Assembly (NCBI GenBank): GCA_036123585.1
Contig: JAZADN010000077.1
Location: forward strand, 1 to 31,748
Source of the DNA: UBA9410 sp036123585
GTDB lineage: Bacteria > Actinomycetota > Acidimicrobiia > Acidimicrobiales > MedAcidi-G1
Length of the DNA stretch: 31,748 bases
Direction: 5' to 3'
Of this stretch, positions 22,961-30,303 are shown piece by piece (position 1 is the stretch's first letter; every line of letters begins with the position of its first letter). Under the pieces are notes generated by a model. The model saw only the letters and a program-made list of their open reading frames with translations, had not been told where the DNA came from and did not search any database. Position numbers and translations under genes: made by a program.

Positions 22961-24031
22961 ATGAACGGCATCTGGTGGGAATACCTCCTGGTATTCGGTG
23001 CGTCGGCCCTGCTCTGCCTAGTACTCACGCCGGTGGCCATGGCCGTCGCCATCCGGGTCGGCGTCCTCGACCGGCCCGGCGGCCACAAGAGCCACGACTC
23101 GCCGACCCCCTACCTCGGCGGCGTGGCCATCGTGGCGGCCTTTTCCGTCTCGGTGCTCGCCGCGGCGATAGTTCAACCGCCGACACGCGGACGGGACGAG
23201 CTGATCGTAGTCCTGCTGCTCGCCGTCGGCCTGGCCGTCGTTGGCCTGGCCGACGACCTCTGGAACCTGTCGCCCGTGATCCGGTTGGGCGCCGAGGTGC
23301 TCTGCGCCGTGCAGCTGTGGCGGATGGACGCCGGGGTGACGGTGACCGGGGAGACAGCGGTCGACGTCACCTTGACTCTCCTGTGGGTGGTCGGTATTCC
23401 CAATGCCTTCAACCTGCTCGACAACATGGACGGGCTGTCCGCTGGCCAAGCCGCCATCTGCTCGACGACGATCTTCGCCGTGGCTGCCGCCAACGGGCAG
23501 TTCCTGGTGGCCGGGTTGTCGATCGGCCTGGCCGGCTGCGCGGTCGGATTCCTCCGGCACAACTTCTATCCGGCCCGGATCTACATGGGCGACGGTGGGG
23601 CCCTCTTCCTCGGCTTCCTGATCGCCTACGTCGCCGTCAAGCTCCGGTTCGACAGCGCGGTGTCGGAGTCGTTCCTCGTGCCGGTGGTCGCCTGCTCGGT
23701 GCCGATCCTCGACACCACCCTGGTCACGGTCGCCCGGCTGTCGACCGGCCGGAGCCCGTTCATGGGCGGCCAGGACCACGTGAGCCACCGCCTGGTGAAG
23801 TCCGGCCTACCCATCCCCGTGGCCGTCGGCTCTACCTACTTCGCCTCGGCCTTCATCGGGGTGTTGTGTTTCGTGATCAGTCGAGTCGACCCGACGTCGG
23901 CATGGCTCCTGGCCAGCCTGATCGCCGTTACCCTCGCTCTGGGTGGTCTCCTGCTGGGCATGGTTCCCGTCTACCCGGAGAGTCGTCGTAGGCACTTCGC
24001 GATCGACGAGCGGGCCTCCTCGACCGACTGA
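22961..24031 (+). CDS. WecA/TagO-type undecaprenyl-phosphate sugar-1-phosphate transferase
   Basis: A 356-residue polytopic membrane enzyme (about ten helices) of the MraY/WecA/TagO family. It would transfer a sugar-1-phosphate, usually GlcNAc-1-P, from a UDP-sugar to undecaprenyl phosphate and so start glycan assembly. Conserved cytoplasmic motifs are all visible: the early HKSHDSPTPYLGG, ADDLWNLSP with the Asp-Asp pair near 98-99, NAFNLLDNMDGLSAG near 148-162, IYMGDGGALFLG, and GQDHVSHRLV with the histidine motif. WecA-like rather than MraY-like is favoured by the D-N-M-D-G-L form and by the glycan context; there are no peptidoglycan genes nearby. It could alternatively be the cell-wall arabinogalactan or teichoic-type initiating enzyme. 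The ATG at 22961 follows the SDR by nine bases. Confidence 0.92.
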   Translation: MNGIWWEYLLVFGASALLCLVLTPVAMAVAIRVGVLDRPGGHKSHDSPTPYLGGVAIVAAFSVSVLAAAIVQPPTRGRDELIVVLLLAVGLAVVGLADDLWNLSPVIRLGAEVLCAVQLWRMDAGVTVTGETAVDVTLTLLWVVGIPNAFNLLDNMDGLSAGQAAICSTTIFAVAAANGQFLVAGLSIGLAGCAVGFLRHNFYPARIYMGDGGALFLGFLIAYVAVKLRFDSAVSESFLVPVVACSVPILDTTLVTVARLSTGRSPFMGGQDHVSHRLVKSGLPIPVAVGSTYFASAFIGVLCFVISRVDPTSAWLLASLIAVTLALGGLLLGMVPVYPESRRRHFAIDERASSTD

Positions 24032-24046
24032 CCAGCCGAGGCAGTT

Positions 24047-25000
24047 TCAGCCGGTGGGTCGTTCCCACGGTCGGGCCTCTTCGAACCATCGCACCGTTTC
24101 CTCCAGGCCCTCGGCGAGTGGGGTCGGAACGACGGAGGGGAAGAGCTCCCGGAGGCTCGACGAGTCGGCCTGGGACCGGGGAACATCGCCCACTCGGAGG
24201 GGCTGGTGGTCGACGGGGAGGTCCCGGCCCAGGATCCGTTCCAGTTCACCGATCACCTCCATGAGGCTGACCCGGGTCCCGAAGGCCAGGTTGACAGGGT
24301 CGGAGTAGACGACCCTGTCAACGATGGCCGTGGTCAGGACGTCTACCACAGTCTCCACGAAGGTGAAGTCCCGGCTCTGCGTGCCGTCGCCGTGGACCGG
24401 GAGGGGGTCACCGCGGAACGCCGCGGCGAGGAACGACGGGATGGCCGCCGCGTAGGCGTGCAGGGGCGGTTGTCGTGGGCCGAAGATGTTGAAGAAGCGC
24501 AGGGCCAGGACCGGAAGGTCGTAGGCGTGCCCCCAGGCCAGGGTGTAGGCCTCGGTGGCCAACTTGCTGGCCGCATACGGGCTCACCGGTCGGGTGGCCA
24601 GGTCCTCGTGCTTGGGGAGGGTCTCGTTGGCGCCGTAGACCGACGAGGACGAGGCCACGATCACGTGGAGGCCGCCGGCCCGTCGAGCCGCCTCGAGGAC
24701 GCGGAGGGTGCCCGTGGCGTTCGCCTCGTGGGCGGCCACCGGGTGGGCCACCGAGCGCGGTACCGAGGAACGGGCGGCTAGGTGGACGATGGAGTGGGCC
24801 CCTTCGAAGGCCCGGTCCAGGAGGTCCTCGTCCAGGATGGAGCCCTCCAGGAGCGTGGTGTCGCAGCCGTCGAGGTTGTCCCGGAAGCCAAACGAGAGGT
24901 CATCGACCACGACCGTCCGCTCGATCCGTGGGTGCCGGTCGAGACGTCGGACCAGGTTGGAGCCGACGAATCCAGCCCCGCCGGTGACGACGACCTTCAT
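24047..25000 (-). CDS. GalE-family nucleotide-sugar epimerase (SDR)
   Basis: A 317-residue extended SDR with intact catalytic residues: TGGAGFVG (6-13) for NAD, ASSSSVYG for the active-site Ser, and Y142-A-A-S-K146. NIFGPRQPPLHAYAAAIPSF and GDGTQSRDFTFVETVVDV match UDP-glucose/UDP-GlcNAc 4-epimerases of the GalE/WbpP group. A UDP-hexose or UDP-HexNAc 4-epimerase is most likely; exact substrate unknown. It is read towards the WecA-like gene, with 15 bp between their stops, and away from the SIS gene across a 202-bp region. Its coding sequence contains a perfect 13-bp inverted repeat with a 7-nt loop (24290-24322), described separately. Confidence 0.9.
   Translation of the reverse strand: MKVVVTGGAGFVGSNLVRRLDRHPRIERTVVVDDLSFGFRDNLDGCDTTLLEGSILDEDLLDRAFEGAHSIVHLAARSSVPRSVAHPVAAHEANATGTLRVLEAARRAGGLHVIVASSSSVYGANETLPKHEDLATRPVSPYAASKLATEAYTLAWGHAYDLPVLALRFFNIFGPRQPPLHAYAAAIPSFLAAAFRGDPLPVHGDGTQSRDFTFVETVVDVLTTAIVDRVVYSDPVNLAFGTRVSLMEVIGELERILGRDLPVDHQPLRVGDVPRSQADSSSLRELFPSVVPTPLAEGLEETVRWFEEARPWERPTG
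24290..24322. repeat. Perfect 13-bp inverted repeat inside the epimerase gene
   Basis: GTTGACAGGGTCG (24290-24302) and CGACCCTGTCAAC (24310-24322) are exact reverse complements around the loop GAGTAGA. It encodes V-D-R-V-V-Y-S-D-P-V-N on the minus strand. TTGACA, the -35 consensus, occurs facing inwards in both arms. No promoter -10 box follows at the usual spacing on the plus strand. Confidence 0.8.
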
Positions 25001-25202
25001 CGCCGTCGATCCAATTCCCCGTTGGTGCCTGGCATGCCCGATCCGTCCTGGACTCCTGCTCGCACGGCAGACTACCCACCGGGGACCGGACAGCTTCCGG
25101 TTCCCGGGTGGTCCGCGCCGGGGCTACCGGACGGCCGGACCGGCCCGCTGGTACGGTTGCTGGTCGGTTCACCGGTGGTCGGTGGCCCGCGGGATTCTGC
25201 AC
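25001..25202. other. Divergent intergenic region with a candidate promoter
   Basis: This is the longest non-coding stretch in the window (202 bp), between the start codons of the minus-strand epimerase and the plus-strand SIS gene. A TACGGT hexamer at 25152-25157 fits the TANNNT -10 consensus. It would give the SIS operon a leader of about 39 bases; no convincing -35 precedes it. Upstream of the epimerase I see only a weak TTGGAT eight bases before the ATG. I find no ORF with convincing composition, no riboswitch and no strong terminator. Confidence 0.45.
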
Positions 25203-25748
25203 ATGGACTCGTTCTTCTCCGACTACTTCGAAGATCTAGCCACCCTGGTGGCTACGGCCTCCGCGGAGGACCTTGAGGCCGTCGTGGACCTGCTGGACGG
25301 AGTGGTCCGGTCGGGCGGGAAGGTCCTCCTTGCCGGGAACGGAGGCAGCGCAGCCGTCGTCAACCACGTCACCGTGGACCTGGTCAAGGCGGCGGGGATC
25401 CGAGCTGTCAACTTCAACGAGTCGAGCCTCGTCACCTGTTTCGCCAACGACTACGGCTACGACCGATGGGTGGCGGAGGCGCTCCGCGTCCACGGGGATC
25501 CCGGCGACCTCGTGGTCTTGGTGAGCAGTAGCGGCGAGTCGGACAACCTCGTCAACGCAGCGGTGACGGCGACCGCGATGGACCTGACCCTCGTCGTCCT
25601 CTCGGGCTTCGCCGCGGACAACCGCCTGCGCACCCATGGCGACGTGAGCCTCTGGGCGGACAGCCGCTCCTACAACCACGTCGAGAACGTCCATCAGGCC
25701 TGGCTTCTGGCCGTGGTCGACCGGTACGTCCACCGGATGACCGGATGA
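25203..25748 (+). CDS. SIS-domain isomerase, GmhA-like
   Basis: A 181-residue single SIS-domain protein related to sedoheptulose-7-phosphate isomerase, the first step of heptose synthesis. VLLAGNGGSAAVVNHVTVDL and LVSSSGESDNLVNAAVTA are the sugar-phosphate loops. NFNESSLVTCFANDYGYDRW and the C-terminal SYNHVENVHQAWLLAVVD mark a subfamily I associate with polysaccharide loci. Two features differ from classical GmhA: the H-x3-E pair after the first loop is H-x3-D, and the final Q...H pair of the zinc site is not conserved. Its place at the head of an operon that also has GmhB-, HddC- and HddA-like genes supports a heptose role, but another keto-aldose phosphate is possible. ATG 25203 is chosen because upstream frame is intergenic. 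The stop lies inside a tandem repeat. Confidence 0.85.
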   Translation: MDSFFSDYFEDLATLVATASAEDLEAVVDLLDGVVRSGGKVLLAGNGGSAAVVNHVTVDLVKAAGIRAVNFNESSLVTCFANDYGYDRWVAEALRVHGDPGDLVVLVSSSGESDNLVNAAVTATAMDLTLVVLSGFAADNRLRTHGDVSLWADSRSYNHVENVHQAWLLAVVDRYVHRMTG

Positions 25749-25760
25749 CCGGATGACCGG
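25733..25760. repeat. 8-bp tandem repeat, 3.5 copies, across the SIS gene stop codon
   Basis: CCGGATGA is repeated at 25733-25740, 25741-25748 and 25749-25756, followed by a half copy CCGG to 25760. The TGA of the SIS gene (25746-25748) is within the second copy. As the unit is not a multiple of three, gain or loss of a copy would shift the frame of the final residues, though another TGA appears quickly. It also fills most of the gap to the next start at 25779. Confidence 0.85.
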
Positions 25761-25778
25761 TGGATCGGCGGTCGGGGA

Positions 25779-26828
25779 GTGAGGGTCCTCGTCACCGGCA
25801 ACCTCGGCTACATCGGTACGGTCCTCGCGCCGTTTCTCGGCAACCGTGGCCACGAGGTGCGCGGCCTCGACGTGGGCTACTTCGACGACTGCCTCCTGGA
25901 GCCCGCCCGGGGGCCGGTCGACCAGCGCTGGCGGGACATCCGGGATGTGGAGGACGACGACCTCGAGGGGATGGAGGCGGTGGTCCACCTGGCCGGACTC
26001 TCCAACGACCCCCTAGGGGAGTTCGACGCCTCGCTGACCGAGGAGATCAACCTCGGCGGCACCCTCCGGCTTGCCGACCTCGCCCGTCGAGCCGGGGTGC
26101 GGAGGTTCGTGTACGCGTCCTCCCAATCCATGTACGGGATCTCCGAGACGGACGAGGAGCTGGACGAGGACCGGAGCGCCAAGAATCCCCTGACCGCCTA
26201 CGCCCGCACCAAGTGGGAGGCGGAGCTGGCCTTGATGGCGGGTCGGGCACCGGGCTTCGAGGTGACGGCCATGCGTCCGTCCACGGTCTTCGGGAGCAGT
26301 GCCCGGCTGCGATGCGACATCGTCTTCAACAACCTGGTGGCCTCGGCCTACACCTCGGGGGCGATCGAGGTGAAAAGTGACGGCACGCCCCGACGGCCTG
26401 CCGTCCACGTCCTGGACGTCTGTTCGGCCTTCACCGCGGGCCTGGAGGCGCCGGCCGGGGTGGTCGACGGGCGGGCATTCAACGTGGGGGTCGACCAGGG
26501 AAACCACACGGTCCGGGAGCTAGCCGACACGGCGGGCCGGGTGGTGCCGGGGAGCTCCGTCGTCTACACGGGCGAGCACGGGAGCGACTCGCGGACCTAC
26601 ACCGTCGGCTTCTCCCGGATCCTCACCGAGTTGGCCGACCACTACCGGCCGGAGTGGACGCTGCTGGCCGGTGGCGCCGAGCTATGTCGCCTCTTCGACC
26701 GGGTGGGGTTCGACGGGGAAGCCTTCCGCGGGTCGACCTGCAACCGCCTCCGACGACTCGAGGAAATGGCATCGTCGGGCCGCCTCGATGGGGACCTCCG
26801 AAGGGTGGACGGGAGGCGATCGGCTTGA
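25779..26828 (+). CDS. NAD-dependent nucleotide-sugar SDR (dehydratase/epimerase/oxidoreductase)
   Basis: A 349-residue extended SDR. TGNLGYIG (6-13) binds NAD(P), ASSQSMYG holds the catalytic Ser, and Y141-A-R-T-K145 the Tyr/Lys pair. The middle region has VVHLAGLSNDPLGEFD, MRPSTVFGSSARLRCDIVFN, and NVGVDQGNHTVRELAD. That group is often annotated as SDRs of branched- or deoxy-sugar pathways rather than GalE. By position between the GmhA-like gene and a C-methyltransferase, it is the best candidate to create a 4-keto intermediate (4-oxidase or 4,6-dehydratase) from an activated heptose; inference. The start is GTG 25779 after GGGGA. Its TGA overlaps the TTG of the next gene. The C-terminal 60 residues are Arg-rich and beyond the core fold. 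Confidence 0.85.
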   Translation: MRVLVTGNLGYIGTVLAPFLGNRGHEVRGLDVGYFDDCLLEPARGPVDQRWRDIRDVEDDDLEGMEAVVHLAGLSNDPLGEFDASLTEEINLGGTLRLADLARRAGVRRFVYASSQSMYGISETDEELDEDRSAKNPLTAYARTKWEAELALMAGRAPGFEVTAMRPSTVFGSSARLRCDIVFNNLVASAYTSGAIEVKSDGTPRRPAVHVLDVCSAFTAGLEAPAGVVDGRAFNVGVDQGNHTVRELADTAGRVVPGSSVVYTGEHGSDSRTYTVGFSRILTELADHYRPEWTLLAGGAELCRLFDRVGFDGEAFRGSTCNRLRRLEEMASSGRLDGDLRRVDGRRSA

Positions 26829-28093
26829 CCGAAGGGTTGTTCGAAGTCGAGGAGGCCTGCAGGGTCTGCGGATCGGAGGACCTCCTGCCCGTCCTCGACC
26901 TCGGCGCCCAGCCGCCGGCCAACAGCCTGCGGTCGGACCCCTCGGAGGAGCAGGTAGAAGTTCCCCTGGAGCTCGTCTTCTGCGGGTCGTGTCGGGTACC
27001 CCAGCTGACGGTCACCGTGGACCCGGCAGCGCTCTTCTCCCAGTACGTATGGGTCACCGGAACGGCGAGGGCCACCCACGACTACAGCGCGGTCTTCCGG
27101 GACCGGATCGTCGCCACGATGGGCAGCGACAGTGACGCGGAGCCGTTCCTCGTGGAGGTGGCCAGCAACGACGGGACGTTTCTCCGACGGTTCCAGGAGG
27201 TGGGGTGGCGGGTCCTGGGCGTGGATCCGGCACAGAACATCGTCGACGAGGCGGTGGCCGCCGGGGTGCCGACCCGCTGCGACTTCTTCGACCTGGGCGT
27301 GGCCGCGGCGGTCGAAGCTGACCATGGCCGTGCCGACGTCCTGGTTGCCCGCAACGTGATTCCCCACGTGAAGGCCATCCACTCGATCCTCGAGGGCGTC
27401 GTCGCAATGCTCCACGACGATGGGGTGGCGGCCATCGAGTTCCACTCCGCGTCCCGGATCGTCGAGGAACTCCACTACGACTCGATCTACCACGAGCACC
27501 TCTTCTACTTTTCCCTCTCCACGCTGTCGGCGCTCTGTCGGCGCTACGGGCTCCAGGCCTTCGACGTGTTCGACAGCCCGATCAGTGGCGGGTCGAGGGT
27601 CCTCCTCCTGTCGGCGGACGGTCGGCCGGAGGCGGCAGCGTTGAGCGAAGCCCTGGCCGGCGAGGTCGAGATGGGCATCACCGACTACGAGACCTGGCGG
27701 GCGTTCGGCGAAGGCTCCCGGCGACACGCGTCGAGGCTGGCCGAGGTAGTTGGGGAGCAGGCTGACAGGGTCCCCGTGATCGGCTACGGCGCCTCGGCTC
27801 GCAGCTCGACGATGCTGAACTTCGCCGGGATCGACGTCGGTCGGGTGTCGGCCGTGATCGACCAGAACCCGGGGAAGCAGGGGCAGTACACGCCGGGCAC
27901 CAACATCCCCATCGTCGATCGTGACGAGGGCCTTCGGATGCTGGGCGACGACGGCGTGGTGCTCCTTCTGGCCTGGAACTTTGCCGAGGAGATCCTCGAG
28001 GGCCTCCGAGCCGACGGCATCCGGTGCGAGGTCGTCGTTCCTCTGCCCGGCGACGTCCGGAGCATCCGGGGGGAGGACCCGTGGAGGTCCTGA
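26825..28093 (+). CDS. Sugar C-methyltransferase (TylC3/NovU-like), paralog 2
   Basis: A 422-residue paralog of the protein at 6381 with the same three-part order. The zinc domain has Cys12, Cys15, Cys53 and Cys56. The SAM domain has FLVEVASNDGTFLRRF. The catalytic-type YHEHLFYFSLSTL follows, then the C-terminal Methyltransf_14 region VIGYGASARSSTMLNFAGID and VIDQNPGKQGQYTPGTNIPI. Such enzymes methylate a carbon next to a keto group on a nucleotide sugar. TTG 26825 is chosen because it overlaps the preceding stop (TTGA) and GGGAGGCG lies seven bases before; a longer frame to 26654 would overlap the SDR heavily. Immediate coupling to the SDR and the RmlC-like gene argues that it acts on the keto sugar made by the former. 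Confidence 0.9.
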   Translation: MTEGLFEVEEACRVCGSEDLLPVLDLGAQPPANSLRSDPSEEQVEVPLELVFCGSCRVPQLTVTVDPAALFSQYVWVTGTARATHDYSAVFRDRIVATMGSDSDAEPFLVEVASNDGTFLRRFQEVGWRVLGVDPAQNIVDEAVAAGVPTRCDFFDLGVAAAVEADHGRADVLVARNVIPHVKAIHSILEGVVAMLHDDGVAAIEFHSASRIVEELHYDSIYHEHLFYFSLSTLSALCRRYGLQAFDVFDSPISGGSRVLLLSADGRPEAAALSEALAGEVEMGITDYETWRAFGEGSRRHASRLAEVVGEQADRVPVIGYGASARSSTMLNFAGIDVGRVSAVIDQNPGKQGQYTPGTNIPIVDRDEGLRMLGDDGVVLLLAWNFAEEILEGLRADGIRCEVVVPLPGDVRSIRGEDPWRS

Positions 28094-28620
28094 CCACCAC
28101 CATCGCCGGGGTCCGCCTGGTCCGTCCGGAGGTCCACGCCGACGAACGCGGTGAGTTCTGGCGGTCCTTCTGCCGAGGGACGCTCGCCGGATCGGGGGTT
28201 GATTTCGACGTAGTCCAGAGCAACGTCTCGGTCAACCGCTCCCGCCACACCCTCCGGGGATTTCACTTCCAGCGCCCCCCCTCGATCGAGCAAAAGATCC
28301 TGACCGTGGTGGCCGGGGCCGCCCACGTCGTCGTCGTCGACGTCCGGCCGGACTCACCCACCTTCCTCGACCACGTGGCGGTGTCCATCGAACCGGGCGA
28401 TCGACGATCGGTCGTGATCGCGGCCGGGTGCGCCACCGGATTTCTGACCCTCGCCGACGACACGTTCGTCCACTATCAGATGGGTGACGTCTACCGGCCG
28501 GAGGGCTATGCAGGGTTCCGCTACGACGATCCTGCCGTTGGCGTCGAATGGCCAGCGGAGCCAGCCGTCATCTCGGAGCGCGACGCCGGCTTCACACCGC
28601 TAGATCCAGCATCGCCGTGA
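28081..28620 (+). CDS. RmlC-like nucleotide-sugar 3,5-epimerase
   Basis: A 179-residue cupin of the dTDP-4-dehydrorhamnose 3,5-epimerase family. RGFHFQ holds the catalytic base His62, and VHYQMGDVY has Tyr132, the general acid position, plus Tyr138. The length is near the normal RmlC of about 180. GTG 28081 follows a strong GGGGGAGGA site and overlaps the previous gene by 13 nt. No RmlA or RmlB is encoded here, so a dTDP-rhamnose role is less likely. In Campylobacter jejuni capsule pathways, RmlC-like epimerases (DdahB/MlghB types) act on GDP-4-keto-heptoses, which fits the heptose genes around it (inference). Confidence 0.9.
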   Translation: MEVLTTTIAGVRLVRPEVHADERGEFWRSFCRGTLAGSGVDFDVVQSNVSVNRSRHTLRGFHFQRPPSIEQKILTVVAGAAHVVVVDVRPDSPTFLDHVAVSIEPGDRRSVVIAAGCATGFLTLADDTFVHYQMGDVYRPEGYAGFRYDDPAVGVEWPAEPAVISERDAGFTPLDPASP

Positions 28621-29522
28621 GGGTCCTGATCGTCGGCGCCAGCGGCTTCCTCGGGCACCACGTGGTGTCCGCGCTGGTCGGAGCCGGCCACCGGGTGATG
28701 GGGACGAGCCGGTCCGGTAGGCAGGGCCTGGCGGCCTACCAACTCGGCGACCCGATCCCGGCGACGGTGGTCGAATTCGGACCCGAGGCCGTGGTCGACC
28801 TCGCCTGGGAGGGAATCCCCGACCTCGGCCCGGAGCAGTGTGCGGCGAACGTGGCCGCCCAGGACGTCTTCCTCGGGCATGTGGTTGCGCTGGCGGGCGT
28901 CCGTCGCTTGGTGGTCACAGGCAGCTGCCGAGAGTATGGGGACGCCGTGGGTGTCGCCACCGGGACGGCGACGCCGGTCGACGACTTCGGCCGGGCCAAG
29001 GACGAGGTGCACCGGATCGCAGCGGAGCGCTGTCGGGAGGCAGGCATCGCATTGGCCTGGCTCCGGGTCTTCTACACCTACGGGCCCGGGCAGCGGCCGG
29101 GGAGCCTGATCCCGACGGTCCTCGACGCCCGCCAGGGGGGCGTCGAGCCCCGGGTACGCGACCGGTCGGCCTCGCACGATTTCATCCACGTCTCCGACGT
29201 CGCCGCGGCGGTCGTCGCCGCGCTCGGGTCCGGTGCCGCCCACGACGTGGTGGACCTCGGTTCCGGGGAGTCGTCGACGGTCGGAGCCCTGGTCGACCTG
29301 GCGACCGAGCTCCTCGCAGTGTCGGACCCGTCGCCGATGTCGGAATCCATCGACCCGTCGGTCCAGCCGATCCTGGCCGACGTGGACCGGACAGAGGCGG
29401 TCCTCGGATGGCGACCGCGCGTCGGGCTGGCGATGGGGATCCGGCATATGGTCGAGGCAAGGGCCGACGGGGCTGCGAGACTCGCCGGAGGTCGGGAGGA
29501 CGAGCCGGGAGATCCGGGATGA
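28617..29522 (+). CDS. SDR-family nucleotide-sugar reductase-like protein with Phe in place of the active-site Tyr
   Basis: A 301-residue SDR. VGASGFLG (6-13) binds NAD(P), and TGSCREYG is the usual strand with the active-site Ser. The Y-x3-K motif reads F124-G-R-A-K128, so the catalytic Tyr is Phe. FYTYGPGQRPGSLIPTVLDA and SASHDFIHVSDVAAAVVAAL are otherwise typical of extended SDRs that reduce or epimerise 4-keto sugars. It follows the RmlC-like epimerase, as C4-reductases do in rhamnose and heptose pathways, so a reductase is the expected role. The missing Tyr hydroxyl means the enzyme may be impaired, may use another acid, or may serve a non-catalytic role. GTG 28617 overlaps the previous stop (GTGA) and gives a standard N-terminus. 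Confidence 0.85.
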   Translation: MRVLIVGASGFLGHHVVSALVGAGHRVMGTSRSGRQGLAAYQLGDPIPATVVEFGPEAVVDLAWEGIPDLGPEQCAANVAAQDVFLGHVVALAGVRRLVVTGSCREYGDAVGVATGTATPVDDFGRAKDEVHRIAAERCREAGIALAWLRVFYTYGPGQRPGSLIPTVLDARQGGVEPRVRDRSASHDFIHVSDVAAAVVAALGSGAAHDVVDLGSGESSTVGALVDLATELLAVSDPSPMSESIDPSVQPILADVDRTEAVLGWRPRVGLAMGIRHMVEARADGAARLAGGREDEPGDPG

Positions 29523-30274
29523 GCCAGTACGCCAGGTTCCGTGCCGAGTGCGCCGCGGAGGTCGAGGCACAGGGTTCCGACGAGGACTTCGAGGCGGTCA
29601 CCCGCGAGTGGTTCGACCGTTCGATCCACTCGCGCTACTCGTACCACTTCGAGTGGCTGGGACGGCCGGTCATCCAGTACCCACAGGACGTCGTCGCCAT
29701 GCAGGAGATCCTCTTTGAGGTGAAGCCGGACCTGGTGATCGAGACGGGGATCGCCCATGGCGGGTCGCTGGTCCTCTACTCCTCCCTGCTTGAGCTCAAC
29801 GCTCTCCACGGTGGCCCGGTGGATGCCCGGGTGCTTGGCATCGACATCGACATCCGGTCCCACAACCGTGCAGCGATCGAGGCCCACCCGATGGCGGCAC
29901 GGATCGACATGATCGAGGGCTCCAGTACGGATCCCGAGGTCGTCAAACAGGTCCACCGTGCTGCCGAGGGCCGCGAGACCGTCCTGGTCTGTCTAGACAG
30001 CCTTCACAGCCATGACCACGTGCTGGCCGAACTCGACGCCTACGCCCACCTGACGTCGGTCGGCAGCTACTGCGTGGTCTTCGACACCGTCGCTGAGATG
30101 CTCCCCCAGAGTTACTTCGAGGCAGCGGACCGGCGGTGCGGGCCCGGGGACAGTCCGATGACGGCACTCGACGCCTTCCTAGTCGACCACCCCGAGTTCG
30201 AGGTGGCCTCGGAGGTCTCGGACCGCCTGCTCATCACGGTCGCCCCCGGCGGCTACCTCCGTCGGATCGCCTGA
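29519..30274 (+). CDS. CmcI/rhamnosyl-O-methyltransferase-family protein
   Basis: A 251-residue protein of the family named after CmcI (cephalosporin hydroxylase), SAM-binding proteins that include sugar O-methyltransferases. YPQDVVAMQEILFEVKPDLV and LVIETGIAHGGSLVLYSSL (residues about 52-90) are the diagnostic region. LGIDIDIRSHN follows, then VLVCLDSLHSHDHVLAELDA with the metal/SAM Asp-His cluster, and VVFDTVAE. It probably O-methylates a sugar of the glycan or its nucleotide form. ATG 29519 overlaps the preceding stop (ATGA). It ends 29 bases before the heptose guanylyltransferase-phosphatase fusion. Confidence 0.88.
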   Translation: MSQYARFRAECAAEVEAQGSDEDFEAVTREWFDRSIHSRYSYHFEWLGRPVIQYPQDVVAMQEILFEVKPDLVIETGIAHGGSLVLYSSLLELNALHGGPVDARVLGIDIDIRSHNRAAIEAHPMAARIDMIEGSSTDPEVVKQVHRAAEGRETVLVCLDSLHSHDHVLAELDAYAHLTSVGSYCVVFDTVAEMLPQSYFEAADRRCGPGDSPMTALDAFLVDHPEFEVASEVSDRLLITVAPGGYLRRIA

Positions 30275-30303
30275 CATCCGCGGACGGGGTCACCGTGGAA
30301 TCG

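Noticed and set aside
28838..29518. Upstream extension of the CmcI-like gene
   Set aside because: It overlaps the SDR gene completely, and the CmcI-type sequence begins at ATG 29519, which overlaps the previous stop.
28081..29522. dTDP-L-rhamnose pathway (RmlC and RmlD)
   Set aside because: RmlA and RmlB are absent, the reductase-like SDR has Phe for Tyr, and heptose genes flank the pair, so a rhamnose assignment is not supported.
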